A DNA stretch of 64,000 nucleotides, from assembly GCF_013408415.1 (NCBI RefSeq), contig NZ_JACCAA010000001.1:3720001-3784000 (forward strand), given 5' to 3'. Positions 8,740-17,792 of this stretch are shown in pieces. Each line of letters begins with the position of its first letter. The first letter of the stretch is position 1. Both the position numbers and the translations under genes were made by a program. The notes beneath the pieces are model-generated. The model searched no databases, had not been told where the DNA came from, and saw only the letters and a program-made list of their open reading frames with translations. This stretch comes from Nocardioides daedukensis. Its GTDB lineage: Bacteria; Actinomycetota; Actinomycetes; Propionibacteriales; Nocardioidaceae.

Positions 8740-9879
8740 ATGGCCCTGCAGCTCGGAAACCTCCGCGTCGAGACCCCCGTGGTCCTCGCGCCGATGGCGG
8801 GCATCACGAACGCGGCCTATCGACGACTCTGCCTGGAGCAGATGGGGGATCAGGGCGCGGACGGCCTCTTCGTCTGCGAGATGATCACCTCCCGCGGCCT
8901 GGTCGAGGGGGACGCGATGACCATGTCGATGCTCACCTTCGACGAGGCCGAGACAGTCCGCAGCGTCCAGCTCTACGGCACCGACCCGGCCTTCGTCGGC
9001 AAGGCCACCGAGATCCTCTGCAACGACTACGGCGTCGCCCACGTCGACCTCAACTTCGGCTGCCCGGTCCCCAAGGTGACCCGCAAGGGCGGCGGCGGTG
9101 CGCTGCCGTGGAAGCGGGGCCTGCTCGCCGAGATCCTGGACCGAGCGGTCAAGGCCGCCGAGCCGTACGGCGTACCGGTGACGATGAAGACCCGCAAGGG
9201 CATCGACGACGACCACCTGACCTTCCTCGACGCCGGTCGGATCGCGCAGGACTCCGGCGTCGCCGCGATCGCACTGCACGGACGCACCGTCCAGCAGGCC
9301 TATTCCGGCGTCGCCGACTGGGACTCGATTGCCGAGCTCGTCCAGCACGTCGACATCCCGGTGCTGGGCAACGGGGACATCTGGGAGGCCGCCGACGCGC
9401 TGCGGATGGTCGAGGAGACCGGTGTCGCAGGCGTGGTCGTCGGCCGTGGCTGCCTGGGCCGCCCCTGGCTCTTCCGCGACCTGGCTGCGGCCTTCGCCGG
9501 CGAGACCGTGGCCACGCTGCCCAGCCTGGGCGAGGTGGCCGCGATGATGCGCCGCCACGCCGAGCTGCTGTCGCGGCACATGGGCGAGGAGCGCGGCTGC
9601 AAGGAGTTCCGCAAGCACGTGTCGTGGTACCTCAAGGGCTTCCGTGCCGGCGGACCGCTGCGCCACTCCCTTGCCCTGGTCGACTCACTGGCCACGCTCG
9701 ACACACTGTTGGCCGAGCTGGACCCGGCCGAGCCGTTCCCGGCCGCCGAGCTGGGTACGCCGCGCGGGCGCCAGGGTGCGCCGCGCAAGCACGTCGTACT
9801 CCCCGAGGGTTGGCTGGACGACTCCGACGGTGCCGGCGCTGCGATCGAAGAGGACATCGCGGCCGCATCCGGGGGGTGA
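8740..9879 (+). CDS. dusB: tRNA-dihydrouridine synthase
   Basis: A 379-residue FMN-dependent enzyme that reduces uridines in the tRNA D-loop. The start is taken at ATG 8740 (MALQLGNLRV); an upstream TTG would add a poor 12-residue leader. Family marks: LAPMAGITNAAYRRL at the start of the TIM barrel, the DUS signature NFGCPVPKVTRKGGGGAL with catalytic C108, and the FMN phosphate-binding GVVVGRGCLGRPWLF. The C-terminal helical domain carries SWYLKGFRAG. The Dus subclass is assigned by resemblance to the actinobacterial enzymes. Confidence 0.92.
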   Translation: MALQLGNLRVETPVVLAPMAGITNAAYRRLCLEQMGDQGADGLFVCEMITSRGLVEGDAMTMSMLTFDEAETVRSVQLYGTDPAFVGKATEILCNDYGVAHVDLNFGCPVPKVTRKGGGGALPWKRGLLAEILDRAVKAAEPYGVPVTMKTRKGIDDDHLTFLDAGRIAQDSGVAAIALHGRTVQQAYSGVADWDSIAELVQHVDIPVLGNGDIWEAADALRMVEETGVAGVVVGRGCLGRPWLFRDLAAAFAGETVATLPSLGEVAAMMRRHAELLSRHMGEERGCKEFRKHVSWYLKGFRAGGPLRHSLALVDSLATLDTLLAELDPAEPFPAAELGTPRGRQGAPRKHVVLPEGWLDDSDGAGAAIEEDIAAASGG

Positions 9880-9929
9880 TCCGGGTGAGTCCGGCCACAG
9901 CGCCCCGCTGAGATGCGCCCGGAATGTCC

Positions 9930-9955
9930 CATTCAGCACGACCTGATGCTGAATG
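9930..9955 (+). terminator. Hairpin downstream of dusB
   Basis: CATTCAGCA and TGCTGAATG form a perfect 9-bp stem with an 8-nt loop, followed by a T-rich but not uniform tail (TTCAATCTTC). Probable factor-independent terminator of dusB; the weak T run lowers confidence. Confidence 0.45.
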
Positions 9956-10044
9956 TTCAATCTTCATGTGTTTCACTCGGTGACTGTGCCAGCCGCGATC
10001 CGGTCGGCACCTGACCATGTCTTCGACAGCAAAGGATCAGCGCT

Positions 10045-10980
10045 GTGGCGAACTCCAGCCACAAGCGGGACACCAATGCCCGCCCCACCCCGTTCCTCTC
10101 CAGGCGCAACGCCATCAAGATCGCTGCCCCGATCGCAGCCTTCGCGACCGTTGCCGCAGTGAGTGTCGGTGTCGCCACATCCTCCCCGGAACTGAAGGAC
10201 GTCGTCGCGAACGACCAGTCCTTCACCGCCTCGATCGACCACGGCATCCCGGAGACGACACCCCAGCGCAAGAAGCCGGTCTCCCGGTCGTCCTCGCGAC
10301 GCCCGAAGGTCGAGGTCAAGCTCGACGGTGCGACCTACGCAGCCCGCGCCGAAGCAGCCCAGACCCGCAAGGCCGTGGCCGGCGCGGACGACAAGCAGTG
10401 GGCGCTGGAAGACCTGAACCTCTGGGACGGTCCGACCGAGAAGGCGAAGAACGTCGGCCTCCTCAAGAAGGGCAAGGCCGTGGTGGCGACCGGTCGTGAG
10501 CGCAACGGACGCGCCGAGATCGTGGTCGAGGACGAGTCACGCTGGGTGACTGCCGAGTTCCTCGCGGACAAGAAGCCGGTCGCGAAGAAGAAGACCGCAA
10601 CCGACGACGCCGAGGCAGCCAGCGGCACCGGTGGCAGCTGCACCAACGGCTCGTCCGTGCCCAGCGGGGTGGCACCCGGCGTGGTCAAGGTCCACCAGGC
10701 CGTGTGCGCCCGGTTCCCCGAGATCTCCACCTATGGCACCTTCCGCGGCGACGGCGAGCACTCCGAGGGTCGCGCGGTCGACATCATGATCAGCGGAGAC
10801 GCGGGATGGCAGGTCGCGGAATATGTCCGGGCTAACGCCAGCGCGCTCGGTGTCGAATATGCGATCTACTCCCAGAAGATCTGGTCGGTCGACCGCGGCG
10901 GCGAGGGCTGGCGCTCGATGGAGGACCGTGGGTCCGCCACCGCCAACCACTTCGACCACGTGCACGTGACGGTCTACTGA
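10045..10980 (+). CDS. Secreted SH3-like / peptidase-like (ARB_07466-type) protein
   Basis: A 311-residue protein from GTG 10045 with a membrane-targeting segment at residues 24-46 after a basic start (FLSRRNAIKIAAPIAAFATVAAV). Residues about 110-175 look like a bacterial SH3-type domain (LNLWDGPTEKAKNVGLLKKGKAVVATGRE). The C-terminal third, after a linker, has HSEGRAVDIMI and HFDHVHVTVY, the histidine/aspartate pattern of D-Ala-D-Ala peptidase-like folds that hold a zinc ion. Proteins of this build are common secreted cell-wall proteins in actinobacteria. Hydrolytic activity is inferred. A strong hairpin follows the gene. Confidence 0.78.
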   Translation: MANSSHKRDTNARPTPFLSRRNAIKIAAPIAAFATVAAVSVGVATSSPELKDVVANDQSFTASIDHGIPETTPQRKKPVSRSSSRRPKVEVKLDGATYAARAEAAQTRKAVAGADDKQWALEDLNLWDGPTEKAKNVGLLKKGKAVVATGRERNGRAEIVVEDESRWVTAEFLADKKPVAKKKTATDDAEAASGTGGSCTNGSSVPSGVAPGVVKVHQAVCARFPEISTYGTFRGDGEHSEGRAVDIMISGDAGWQVAEYVRANASALGVEYAIYSQKIWSVDRGGEGWRSMEDRGSATANHFDHVHVTVY

Positions 10981-10996
10981 GACCGGACATGACTCG

Positions 10997-11042
10997 GCCA
11001 GGGCCGGGGACCGGGCGAAACCGCCTCGTCCCCGGCCCTGGC
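10997..11042 (+). terminator. Strong GC-rich hairpin after the secreted peptidase-like gene
   Basis: GCCAGGGCCGGGGAC (10997-11011) pairs perfectly over 15 bp with 11028-11042 around a 16-nt loop. There is no T-run directly after it, so it may act as a GC-rich actinobacterial terminator or protect the 3' end of the mRNA. Confidence 0.55.
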
Positions 11043-11151
11043 TCGTTGTGCAGAAACTTTTCCGCCGGAGGTTGATCCGAGGCCGGGGGACCGGGTTGTG
11101 TGAAGATCGTGTTCTCCCGGACCGTTCTCGCGCGGTCCACCGACCTCTCGG

Positions 11152-12102
11152 ATGGTTCGCGTGAAGCGGATCCTCGCAAGTCTTGCCGCAGCCACCACCC
11201 TCGTGCTCGTAGCCGGGTGCGGGAACGACTCCGGCGGTGAGCCGGCGCCGAAGTCGAGCGAGTCGAGCCCGATGGCAGAAGAACCACAGGGGCCGCTGAG
11301 CCTCTGCGAGGAGATCGACGGGCAGGCCGTTGCCGAGCTGTTCGGGCGCGGAGGCGCGTTCGGCGTCACGACCGGGACCTATTCGATGGGCCTGCCGTCC
11401 TTCGACTCGTGCACCTTCATGGTGGGGGAGTCCAAGGGCGCCGGCATCGGTATGACCTACTCCTGGAGCATCGAGACGGTCGACGAGGCGCGCTGGGCGG
11501 CGATTCGCAAGCACCAGCAGGAAACGAACGGTCGCTACACGAAGATCGAGGACCTCGCCGTGGGCGAGGACGGCTTCACCTACCTCAACACCGCCGTCGC
11601 AAAGGTGGGGGACCGCGCGATCATGGTCAACTTCCCCTCTCACGGCGCCGACCCCGCCGCGCTGGCGAAGGCACTGGAGCTGGCCGCGCCGGTGGTGCCG
11701 AAGCTGGTCCCACCCGCGCCGGAGCGGACGCTCGACGCGTGCAGTGCCGCGGACGCTGAAGCGGACGCCGTGCTCGGCGGCGAGGCGACCATTCGCCGCG
11801 GGCGTGAAGGCGACTACGGCCTCAGCTGTGGCTGGGCCACACCCGACGTGGCGGTGAGCGTGTCCGCGACGGGGATCAAAGATGCCGAGCAAACGATGCG
11901 TGACGACATGGAGATGTTCGGAGGTGAGGAAGTCCCCGACCTGGGCACCTTTGCCTACTACACCGGTGGCGTGGACGGATTGTCCCTGTCCTTCCTCGCC
12001 GCGCCCGACCTCAAGGTCGCCGTGTCCGTTCCGGCCGGCATGAAGGCGGGCAAGGCTGACCTGATCGCGCTGGCCACGAAGTTGGCCCCGAACTACACCT
12101 GA
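11152..12102 (+). CDS. Predicted lipoprotein, DUF3558-like
   Basis: A 316-residue exported protein with signal peptide and lipobox VLVAGC (near residue 22). Two repeated halves are visible, each with a cysteine pair flanking a DUF3558-type pattern: LCEEIDGQAVAELFG ... FDSCTF and LDACSAADAEADAVLGG ... GLSCGW. DUF3558 lipoproteins are actinobacterial surface proteins of unknown role. No enzyme motif seen. Alternative start GTG 11161. Confidence 0.7.
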   Translation: MVRVKRILASLAAATTLVLVAGCGNDSGGEPAPKSSESSPMAEEPQGPLSLCEEIDGQAVAELFGRGGAFGVTTGTYSMGLPSFDSCTFMVGESKGAGIGMTYSWSIETVDEARWAAIRKHQQETNGRYTKIEDLAVGEDGFTYLNTAVAKVGDRAIMVNFPSHGADPAALAKALELAAPVVPKLVPPAPERTLDACSAADAEADAVLGGEATIRRGREGDYGLSCGWATPDVAVSVSATGIKDAEQTMRDDMEMFGGEEVPDLGTFAYYTGGVDGLSLSFLAAPDLKVAVSVPAGMKAGKADLIALATKLAPNYT

Positions 12103-12197
12103 CCGATCACTCCCCGGCCCCTCAGCGGGCCCGCGACGTGAGACTCGCTCTGTCGGCTCCGGCCCGGCTGGCCGCCTCGGATAACCTCATGGCAACC

Positions 12198-13454
12198 ATG
12201 AGTGATCTCTACACGGAGCACGACCGCGAGCGGATCGTGCCCGAGCCTCCCAAGCGCGTCGACGCACCCGTGCGCACCGCTTTCGAGCGGGACCGCGCCC
12301 GGGTGGTCCATGCTGCCGCCTCGCGCAGACTGGCCGCCAAGACCCAGGTGGTCGGTCCGCAGAGCGACGACTTCGTGCGCAACCGGCTGACCCACTCGCT
12401 CGAGGTCGCCCAGATCGCCAGGGACCTGGCCCGGGCACTGGGCTGCCACCCGGACATCACCGAGACGGCCGCCCTGGCCCACGACCTGGGCCACCCGCCG
12501 TTCGGCCACAACGGCGAGCAGGTGCTCGACCGGGTCAGCCAGGCCTGCGGCGGCTTCGAGGGCAACGCACAGACCCTGCGACTGCTCGCCCGCCTGGAGT
12601 CGAAGACGTTCGACGAGGCCGGAGACTCGGTCGGCCTCAACCTGACCCGGGCCACCCTCGACGCGTGCACGAAATATCCCTGGCAGCGCGACGCACCGGG
12701 CACCAAGTTCGGCGTCTATGACGACGACCTGCCGGTCTTCGAATGGATGCGCAGCGGGGTCGAGGGACGCCGACGCTGCGTCGAGGCCCAGGTGATGGAC
12801 CTCGCCGACGACGTCGCCTACTCGGTCCACGACATCGAGGACGGGGTCGTCGCCGACCGGATCGACCTGGGCATCCTGGCCGAGGACCAGGAGCGCCGGG
12901 CGGTCTGGGCGACGATCCGCTCCTGGTACCTCCCCGACGCCACGGACACCGAGCTCGACGAGGCACTCTCGCGGATGCAGGCGATGGGGAGCTGGCCGGT
13001 GGCGGCGTACGACGGCAGCCGTCGCTCCCTGGCCGCGCTGAAGAACATGACCAGCGACCTGATCGGCCGCTTCTGCGGGTCCGTCCAGGCAGCGATGGTG
13101 GAGTCGTACTCGACGGATGCGTTCGTGCGTTACAACGCCGACCTGGTCGTGCCCAGGACGACCAGCGACGAGATCGCGGTGCTCAAGGGCGTGGCCGCGC
13201 ACTACGTGATGCTCTCCGACGAGCGCCGCGAGGTGATGGCGGTGCAGCGCGAGATCATCGAGGAGCTGGTCGAGGCGCTCAGCGCCCGGCCCGAGCACCT
13301 TGACGCCGCCTTCGCCGCCGACCACGCCGCCGCCCCCGACGACGCGGCCAGGCTGCGGGTCGTGATCGACCAGATCGCCTCCCTCACCGACTCCTCGGCG
13401 CTGACCTGGCACCGGCGGCTCACCCTGGCCACCGGCAACGGGCGGGCCAAGTGA
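12198..13454 (+). CDS. dgt: Deoxyguanosine triphosphate triphosphohydrolase-like protein
   Basis: A 418-residue HD-domain phosphohydrolase that splits dNTPs to deoxynucleoside and triphosphate. Metal-binding residues are visible: H66 in RLTHSLEVAQ, the H95-D96 pair in ALAHDLGHPPFGHNGE, and the later aspartate in MDLADDVAYSVHDIEDG. The start is put at ATG 12198 (MSDLYTEHD); ATG 12189 is equally near a -10-like GATAACCT, so the message could be leaderless. The stop overlaps the next gene (GTGA at 13451), and dnaG follows, the order seen in other actinobacteria. Confidence 0.9.
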   Translation: MSDLYTEHDRERIVPEPPKRVDAPVRTAFERDRARVVHAAASRRLAAKTQVVGPQSDDFVRNRLTHSLEVAQIARDLARALGCHPDITETAALAHDLGHPPFGHNGEQVLDRVSQACGGFEGNAQTLRLLARLESKTFDEAGDSVGLNLTRATLDACTKYPWQRDAPGTKFGVYDDDLPVFEWMRSGVEGRRRCVEAQVMDLADDVAYSVHDIEDGVVADRIDLGILAEDQERRAVWATIRSWYLPDATDTELDEALSRMQAMGSWPVAAYDGSRRSLAALKNMTSDLIGRFCGSVQAAMVESYSTDAFVRYNADLVVPRTTSDEIAVLKGVAAHYVMLSDERREVMAVQREIIEELVEALSARPEHLDAAFAADHAAAPDDAARLRVVIDQIASLTDSSALTWHRRLTLATGNGRAK

Positions 13455-14227
13455 GTCCCACGCGCTCGGCCGGCCTCTACGTCGCCCTCCTGGCCGCGCT
13501 CGGCATCGCGCTGATCGCGGCGACTGCGGCGATCAGCAAGCAGGGCGGGCCGTTCCAGGATCCCGTCGTGGCCACCAGCCAACCGCAGTACGACGCCCCG
13601 CCCACCGCCGGGCGGGTGCGCGCCGGGACACCGGGGACCGACGGCATCCGCGCGAGCCTCGTCGACCCGGCCTGGGTGCGCAAGGTCGCCACCAGCACCG
13701 GGTTGCCCGAAGCCGCAGTGCGTGCCTACGGCCACGCCACGCTGCGGCTGGGGGAGGAGCAACCCGGGTGCCGCCTGGGATGGACCACCCTGGCCGGCAT
13801 CGGGAGCATCGAGTCGGGCCACGGCACCATCGGCGGACGGCGCCTGGGCAGCGACGGCCGCTCCAGCAGCCCGATCCTGGGGCCCGCCCTCGACGGACGC
13901 CCCGGCTTCGCCGCGATCCGATCGACGCCCGAGTCGACGACCTGGCACGGCGACGCCACCTGGGACCACGCGGTCGGGCCGCTCCAGTTCATCCCCTCCA
14001 CCTGGTCGAAGTGGGCCGCCGACGGTGACGGGGACGGGTCCAGCGACCCCAACGACATCGATGACGCCGCCTATGCGGCCGGCCGCTATCTGTGCGCGGA
14101 CGGGCACCGTCTCGACTCCGACGACTGGGGCCGGGCGATCTTCAGCTACAACCACTCCGACGACTACGTCCGCGCCGTCCACAGCGCCGCAGTGACCTAC
14201 GCTGCGCGAGTCGGCAGCGGGTCGTAG
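13451..14227 (+). CDS. Lytic transglycosylase (SLT-type), membrane anchored
   Basis: A 258-residue protein with an N-terminal membrane helix (residues 8-29) and an extracytoplasmic lysozyme-like domain. The catalytic glutamate is E121 in GIGSIESGHG, and the typical DHAVGPLQFIPSTWSKW and IFSYNHSDDYVRAV motifs follow. It is expected to cleave the MurNAc-GlcNAc bond of peptidoglycan. Starts at GTG 13451 overlapping the dgt stop by 4 bp, so translation is coupled. An EF-hand-like DGDGDGSSDPNDIDDAA insert suggests a calcium site, common in this family in actinobacteria. Confidence 0.88.
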   Translation: MSPTRSAGLYVALLAALGIALIAATAAISKQGGPFQDPVVATSQPQYDAPPTAGRVRAGTPGTDGIRASLVDPAWVRKVATSTGLPEAAVRAYGHATLRLGEEQPGCRLGWTTLAGIGSIESGHGTIGGRRLGSDGRSSSPILGPALDGRPGFAAIRSTPESTTWHGDATWDHAVGPLQFIPSTWSKWAADGDGDGSSDPNDIDDAAYAAGRYLCADGHRLDSDDWGRAIFSYNHSDDYVRAVHSAAVTYAARVGSGS

Positions 14228-14237
14228 ACTCCGCCAC

Positions 14238-16148
14238 GTGGCCGGACGGATCAGGGACGAGGACATCGCGGAGGTCCGCGAGAAGGCGCGCATCGACGAC
14301 GTCGTCTCCTCCTATGTGACCCTGCGCAACGCCGGCAGCGGCTCGATGAAGGGCCTGTGCCCGTTCCACGACGAGAAGTCGCCGTCCTTCCACGTCACCC
14401 CGGCCCGCGGCTACTTCCACTGCTTCGGGTGCCAGGAGGGCGGCGACGTCCTGACCTTCCTGATGAAGATCGACGGCATCTCCTTCGCCGAGTCCGTCGA
14501 GCGCCTGGCCGACAAGTACGGCGTACAGCTGCGGCGTGAGGACGGCGACGTTCCGCAGAAGCCGCGTGGTCCGCAGCGCAGCCGGCTGGTCGACGCGCAC
14601 AAGTACGCCCAGGAGTACTACGCCGACGCGCTGGGCGGGCCCGACGCCGTCGTGGCCCGTCAGTTCCTCGACGCCCGTGGTTTCGACCGTGACGCGGCCG
14701 CCACCTTCGGGGTCGGTTTCTCCCCGCGCGGTGGCGAGGACCTGCTCGGCCACCTGAAGCAGAAGGGGTTCAGCGAGGACGAGCTGGTGATCGCCGGCCT
14801 GGTCGGACGGGGCCGCGGCCTCTATGACCGCTTCCGCGGGCGCCTGATGTGGCCGATCCGGGACGCGTCCGGTGACACCATCGGCTTCGGTGCGCGCCGG
14901 ATCTTCGACGACGACCGGATCGACGCGAAATATCTCAACACCTCCGAGACACCGATCTACAAGAAGTCGCACGTGCTCTACGGCATCGACCTTGCCCGCA
15001 AGGAGATCCGGGACAGCGGACGAGCGGTGATCGTCGAGGGCTATACCGACGTGATGGCCTGCCACCTGGCCGGCGTCGGCAGCGCCGTGGCCACCTGCGG
15101 CACCGCGTTCGGCGACGACCACGCGCGCGTGCTGCGCCGCTTCCTCGTCGACGACGACCGGATGCGCGGCGAGGTGATCTTCACCTTCGACGGTGATGCC
15201 GCCGGCCAGAACGCAGCGATGAAGGTGTTCCGCAGCGACCAGAACTTCTCCTCCCAGACCTACGTCGCGGTCGCACCGGACGGCATGGACCCCTGCGACC
15301 TACGGCTCAAGAGCGGCGACGACGCGGTCCGCGAGCTCGTCGACGGCCGAGTCCCGCTCTATCGCTTCGTGCTCGAGAACATCGTCGGTCGCTATGACCT
15401 GGACCGCGCGGACTCGCGCGTCGACGCGCTGCGCGAGGCAGCAGCCCTGGTGGCCAGCGTCCGCGACAAGTCGAAGGTCGAGGCCTTCACCCGCGAGGTG
15501 GCCACGTCCATCGGCGTCGACCCCGACGACGCCCGACGCGAGGTCCGCCGCGCCCTCTCCCGGCCGGCCAGGCCCACCACGAGCAGTGCCCCACAGCGTC
15601 CCGGTGCGGAGCAGGGATCGGGTGGGAACCAGACGCTGGGTGAGGAGCGACCCGCGGCGCCCCCGCTTCCCAACCTTCGCGACCCCCGGTTCGCGCTCGA
15701 GCGCGAGACGCTCAAGCTGGTCCTGCACCACCCCGAGGTCGTGGTCCGCTCGGCCAAGGACGTGCGGCCCGAGGACTTCACCCACCCCACCTACCGCGGG
15801 GTCTGGGAGATCATCGCCGCCTCCGGTGGGCCCGAGTCGGCAGGCACCGGATGGGCCGTCAGGCTGCGCGACTCCGCCGTCGACCCGGCCGTCTCCTCGG
15901 CGCTCAGCGCGCTCAGCGTTGAGCCGCTGCTCGCGCACAAGGAGCCGGACACCGCCTATGTGCACGCACACGTCTACCGGCTCCAGGAGCTCACCGTGCT
16001 GCGACGCATCGCGGATCTGAAGAGCCGGCTGCAGCGCACCAGTCCGACCGAGCAGGCAACCGAGCACCAACGACTCTTCGGCGAGCTGGTGACCCTGGAG
16101 CAGCAGCGTCGTACCCTGCGCGAGAAGGCGATGGGGCCCCAAGGATGA
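14238..16148 (+). CDS. dnaG: DNA primase
   Basis: A 636-residue primase that makes RNA primers for chromosomal replication. Domains in order: CHC2-type zinc finger (C41, H44, C62, C65), the RNA polymerase domain with Toprim motif VIVEGYTDVMA near residue 265 and FDGDAAGQ near 316, then a linker and the C-terminal DnaB-binding domain. Start GTG 14238. The stop overlaps the next gene by ATGA. Length is normal for actinobacterial DnaG. Confidence 0.96.
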   Translation: MAGRIRDEDIAEVREKARIDDVVSSYVTLRNAGSGSMKGLCPFHDEKSPSFHVTPARGYFHCFGCQEGGDVLTFLMKIDGISFAESVERLADKYGVQLRREDGDVPQKPRGPQRSRLVDAHKYAQEYYADALGGPDAVVARQFLDARGFDRDAAATFGVGFSPRGGEDLLGHLKQKGFSEDELVIAGLVGRGRGLYDRFRGRLMWPIRDASGDTIGFGARRIFDDDRIDAKYLNTSETPIYKKSHVLYGIDLARKEIRDSGRAVIVEGYTDVMACHLAGVGSAVATCGTAFGDDHARVLRRFLVDDDRMRGEVIFTFDGDAAGQNAAMKVFRSDQNFSSQTYVAVAPDGMDPCDLRLKSGDDAVRELVDGRVPLYRFVLENIVGRYDLDRADSRVDALREAAALVASVRDKSKVEAFTREVATSIGVDPDDARREVRRALSRPARPTTSSAPQRPGAEQGSGGNQTLGEERPAAPPLPNLRDPRFALERETLKLVLHHPEVVVRSAKDVRPEDFTHPTYRGVWEIIAASGGPESAGTGWAVRLRDSAVDPAVSSALSALSVEPLLAHKEPDTAYVHAHVYRLQELTVLRRIADLKSRLQRTSPTEQATEHQRLFGELVTLEQQRRTLREKAMGPQG

Positions 16149-16657
16149 GATGGCAACGTCACACACTGCCCGTCGAGGTCCGCGTCGTGCCGTTGGCTGC
16201 GGGGGAGAAGGCCCTGGCCGGATGCGTGGCAGAGTCGGGTGCCGTCGTCGTGGGCACCCGGGATGCGTTCTACGTCTCGTCCGGTGACGGCCTGGTTCGG
16301 ATCCCGTGGGAACAGGTCGAGAAGGCCGACTGGGACAACGACAAGGGCCAGCTGAGCGTCGTCGAGGTTGGCACCTGGGGTGCGGCCCGGCCGGTCCACG
16401 AGCTCACCCTTGCCGAGCCCGGCCGGCTGCTCGAACTGGTTCGCGAGCGGGTCACAGCCAGTGTCGTGTTGCAACGTCACGTCCCGATCCGCGGTCGCCG
16501 CGGCGTGAAGGTGATCGCTCGCCGTGCGCCGGGTGGCAACCGTGCGCTGACGTGGGTCTATGAGTTCGACGAGGGCGTGGATCCCGACGATCCGGAGGTA
16601 CGTCGTCTCGCCGACCTCGGTCTGGCCAAGGCGCTCGAGGAGACCGGACTGCGCTGA
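16145..16657 (+). CDS. Conserved actinobacterial protein downstream of dnaG
   Basis: A 170-residue soluble protein with no recognised catalytic motif. It begins at an ATG overlapping the dnaG stop (ATGA 16145-16148), so it is translationally coupled to dnaG. Residues 20-95 read as a mostly beta PH-like arrangement (AFYVSSGDGLVRIPWEQVEKADWD), and the C-terminus has an acidic helix DPEVRRLADLGLAKALEETG. Homologues in the same position are known in other actinobacteria as hypothetical proteins. Function unknown. Confidence 0.75.
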   Translation: MRWQRHTLPVEVRVVPLAAGEKALAGCVAESGAVVVGTRDAFYVSSGDGLVRIPWEQVEKADWDNDKGQLSVVEVGTWGAARPVHELTLAEPGRLLELVRERVTASVVLQRHVPIRGRRGVKVIARRAPGGNRALTWVYEFDEGVDPDDPEVRRLADLGLAKALEETGLR

Positions 16658-16718
16658 GCACCGGGCTGATTTCGCAAGCCTGCGACGTCCTTGCTATTCT
16701 TCCCAGGCTGCCTAGCGA

Positions 16719-16791
16719 TCCCCTGTAGCTCAACTGGCAGAGCATTCGGCTGTTAACCGGAGGGTTGTTGGTTCGAGTCCAACCGGGGGAG
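16719..16791 (+). tRNA. tRNA-Asn (anticodon GTT)
   Basis: A full cloverleaf: acceptor TCCCCTG paired with CGGGGGA, D-arm AGCTC...GAGC, anticodon loop CTGTTAA with GTT at 16752-16754, and T-arm GGTTCGAGTCCAACC. Position 73 is G; CCA is not encoded. A terminator follows ten bases later. Confidence 0.96.
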
Positions 16792-16800
16792 CACTCAGAA

Positions 16801-16844
16801 ACGGCCCGTGACCTGTGGAAACGCAGATCGCGGGCCGTTTTTCT
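16801..16844 (+). terminator. Intrinsic terminator after tRNA-Asn
   Basis: ACGGCCCG (16801-16808) pairs with CGGGCCGT (16831-16838), followed by TTTTTC. The interior CTGTGG...GCAGAT adds weak pairing. A typical factor-independent terminator. Confidence 0.8.
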
Positions 16845-16956
16845 TGTCCGTGCATCGGCTATGTATCGGTGCCCAAGGCCCCGCTGAGGGGTGTCCGAGT
16901 GGTCGGCGCGCCTGGGTGTCGAATCCGAGGCGCACTCGCGACGCGGCCACTCATTG

Positions 16957-17064
16957 ATGAGGTTGCTGCTTGTCGGGTACGCCCGGTGCTCGACCGATCA
17001 ACAAGGCCTCACCGCCCAACGCAACGCCATGATCAGCCTCGGCGTAGACGGGGATGGGTCTGGC
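16957..17064 (+). pseudogene. Serine recombinase (resolvase) N-terminal stump
   Basis: Frame 16957 onward reads MRLLLVGYARCSTDQQGLTA followed by QRNAMISLGVDGDG. This is the N-terminus of a resolvase/invertase-type serine recombinase: GYARxSTDQQxLxAQRxALxxLG, with the usual catalytic serine in CSTDQQ. After about 35 residues the similarity stops and no downstream catalytic or HTH region is found in any frame before the TetR gene. It lies 166 bp from tRNA-Asn, so it is probably the scar of a mobile element. The 16845-17139 interval otherwise holds nothing I can assign. Confidence 0.7.
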
Positions 17065-17139
17065 CGATGCTCCGTCGGACGCGCATCAAGGCTGAGACTT
17101 CGTTGTCCACACTCGAGCCGCGAGCCGCTGGGATGGCTG

Positions 17140-17718
17140 TCAGGCCATGGGGAGCCGGTCCACCAGCAGTTCCACCCTCGACGCGGTGTCCTCCGCTGGC
17201 AGCCGTCCGCCTCGGGTCAGGGTGGCCAGCCCGTGCAGGGACGCCCAGAACAGCTCGGTGAACAGTTCCGGGTGGACGCCGTCGCCGGCGACTCCGTCCA
17301 GGCTTTCCAGCAGGGCGGCGAAGGCGTCCTTGAGGGGTTGTGGGGTGTCTTCGTCGGCGAAGATCAGGCCCCCGTCGAGCTGGAACATGGCGTCGTAGAC
17401 GGCCGGGTTGCGTGCGGCGAAGTCGAGGTAGGTGCGGGCCAGGGCGGTGACCCGCTCTCGGGGACTATTTGCGCTGGAAGTTGCGGCACGCACTGCGGCG
17501 GCCATCTCGGCGGCGCCCTGGAGGGCGACGGCGCCGATGATTTCTCGTTTGCCGCGGTAGTGGCTGTAGAGGACGGGCTGGCTGTATTCGATGCGCTCTG
17601 CCAAGCGGCGGGTGGTGACTGCGTTCCAGCCCTGCTCCTCAGCGAGCTCGCGGGCCGTCGCCACGATGAGACGTTCGCGGTCAGCCCGCTCTCGCTCCTT
17701 GCGGTCCTGTATCGACAT
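17140..17718 (-). CDS. TetR/AcrR-family transcriptional regulator
   Basis: A 192-residue repressor. The N-terminal HTH is clear (LIVATARELAEEQGWNAVTT then RRLAERIEYSQPVLYSHYRGK, residues 17-57). The C-terminal part (WASLHGLATLTRGGRLP) matches the WHG-type TetR ligand domain. It is divergent from the DUF1772 membrane gene, and two identical palindromes lie between them, one beside its own start and one at the start of the neighbour. It therefore very likely represses both. Ligand unknown. Confidence 0.88.
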   Translation of the reverse strand: MSIQDRKERERADRERLIVATARELAEEQGWNAVTTRRLAERIEYSQPVLYSHYRGKREIIGAVALQGAAEMAAAVRAATSSANSPRERVTALARTYLDFAARNPAVYDAMFQLDGGLIFADEDTPQPLKDAFAALLESLDGVAGDGVHPELFTELFWASLHGLATLTRGGRLPAEDTASRVELLVDRLPMA

Positions 17719-17726
17719 ACCCAGAG

Positions 17727-17741
17727 TCTAGCAGCGCTAGA
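17727..17741. promoter_or_regulatory. TetR operator 1
   Basis: TCTAGCAGCGCTAGA: perfect 6-bp arms TCTAGC/GCTAGA around a 3-bp centre, 9 bp from the tetR start codon. The same core recurs 51 bp away. Confidence 0.75.
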
Positions 17742-17777
17742 CAGGCGAGCAGGAGAAATGCTAGCGTCGCCTCATTA

Positions 17778-17792
17778 CCTAGCAGCGCTAGA
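17778..17792. promoter_or_regulatory. TetR operator 2
   Basis: CCTAGCAGCGCTAGA, identical to operator 1 over 14 of 15 bases, lying just upstream of the DUF1772 gene and its ribosome-binding site. A further GCTAGCG half-site-like stretch sits between the two at about 17760. Confidence 0.75.

Noticed and set aside
9880-10044. A c-di-AMP (ydaO-type) riboswitch before the secreted peptidase-like gene
   Set aside because: Actinobacterial wall hydrolases often have one, but the conserved core sequences are not seen; only a simple hairpin for dusB.
16890-16942. A tRNA-Ser/Leu-like remnant (GGTGTCCGAGTGGTCGG)
   Set aside because: The D-arm-like start is there but no anticodon arm or T-arm can be folded. 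Too short to call.
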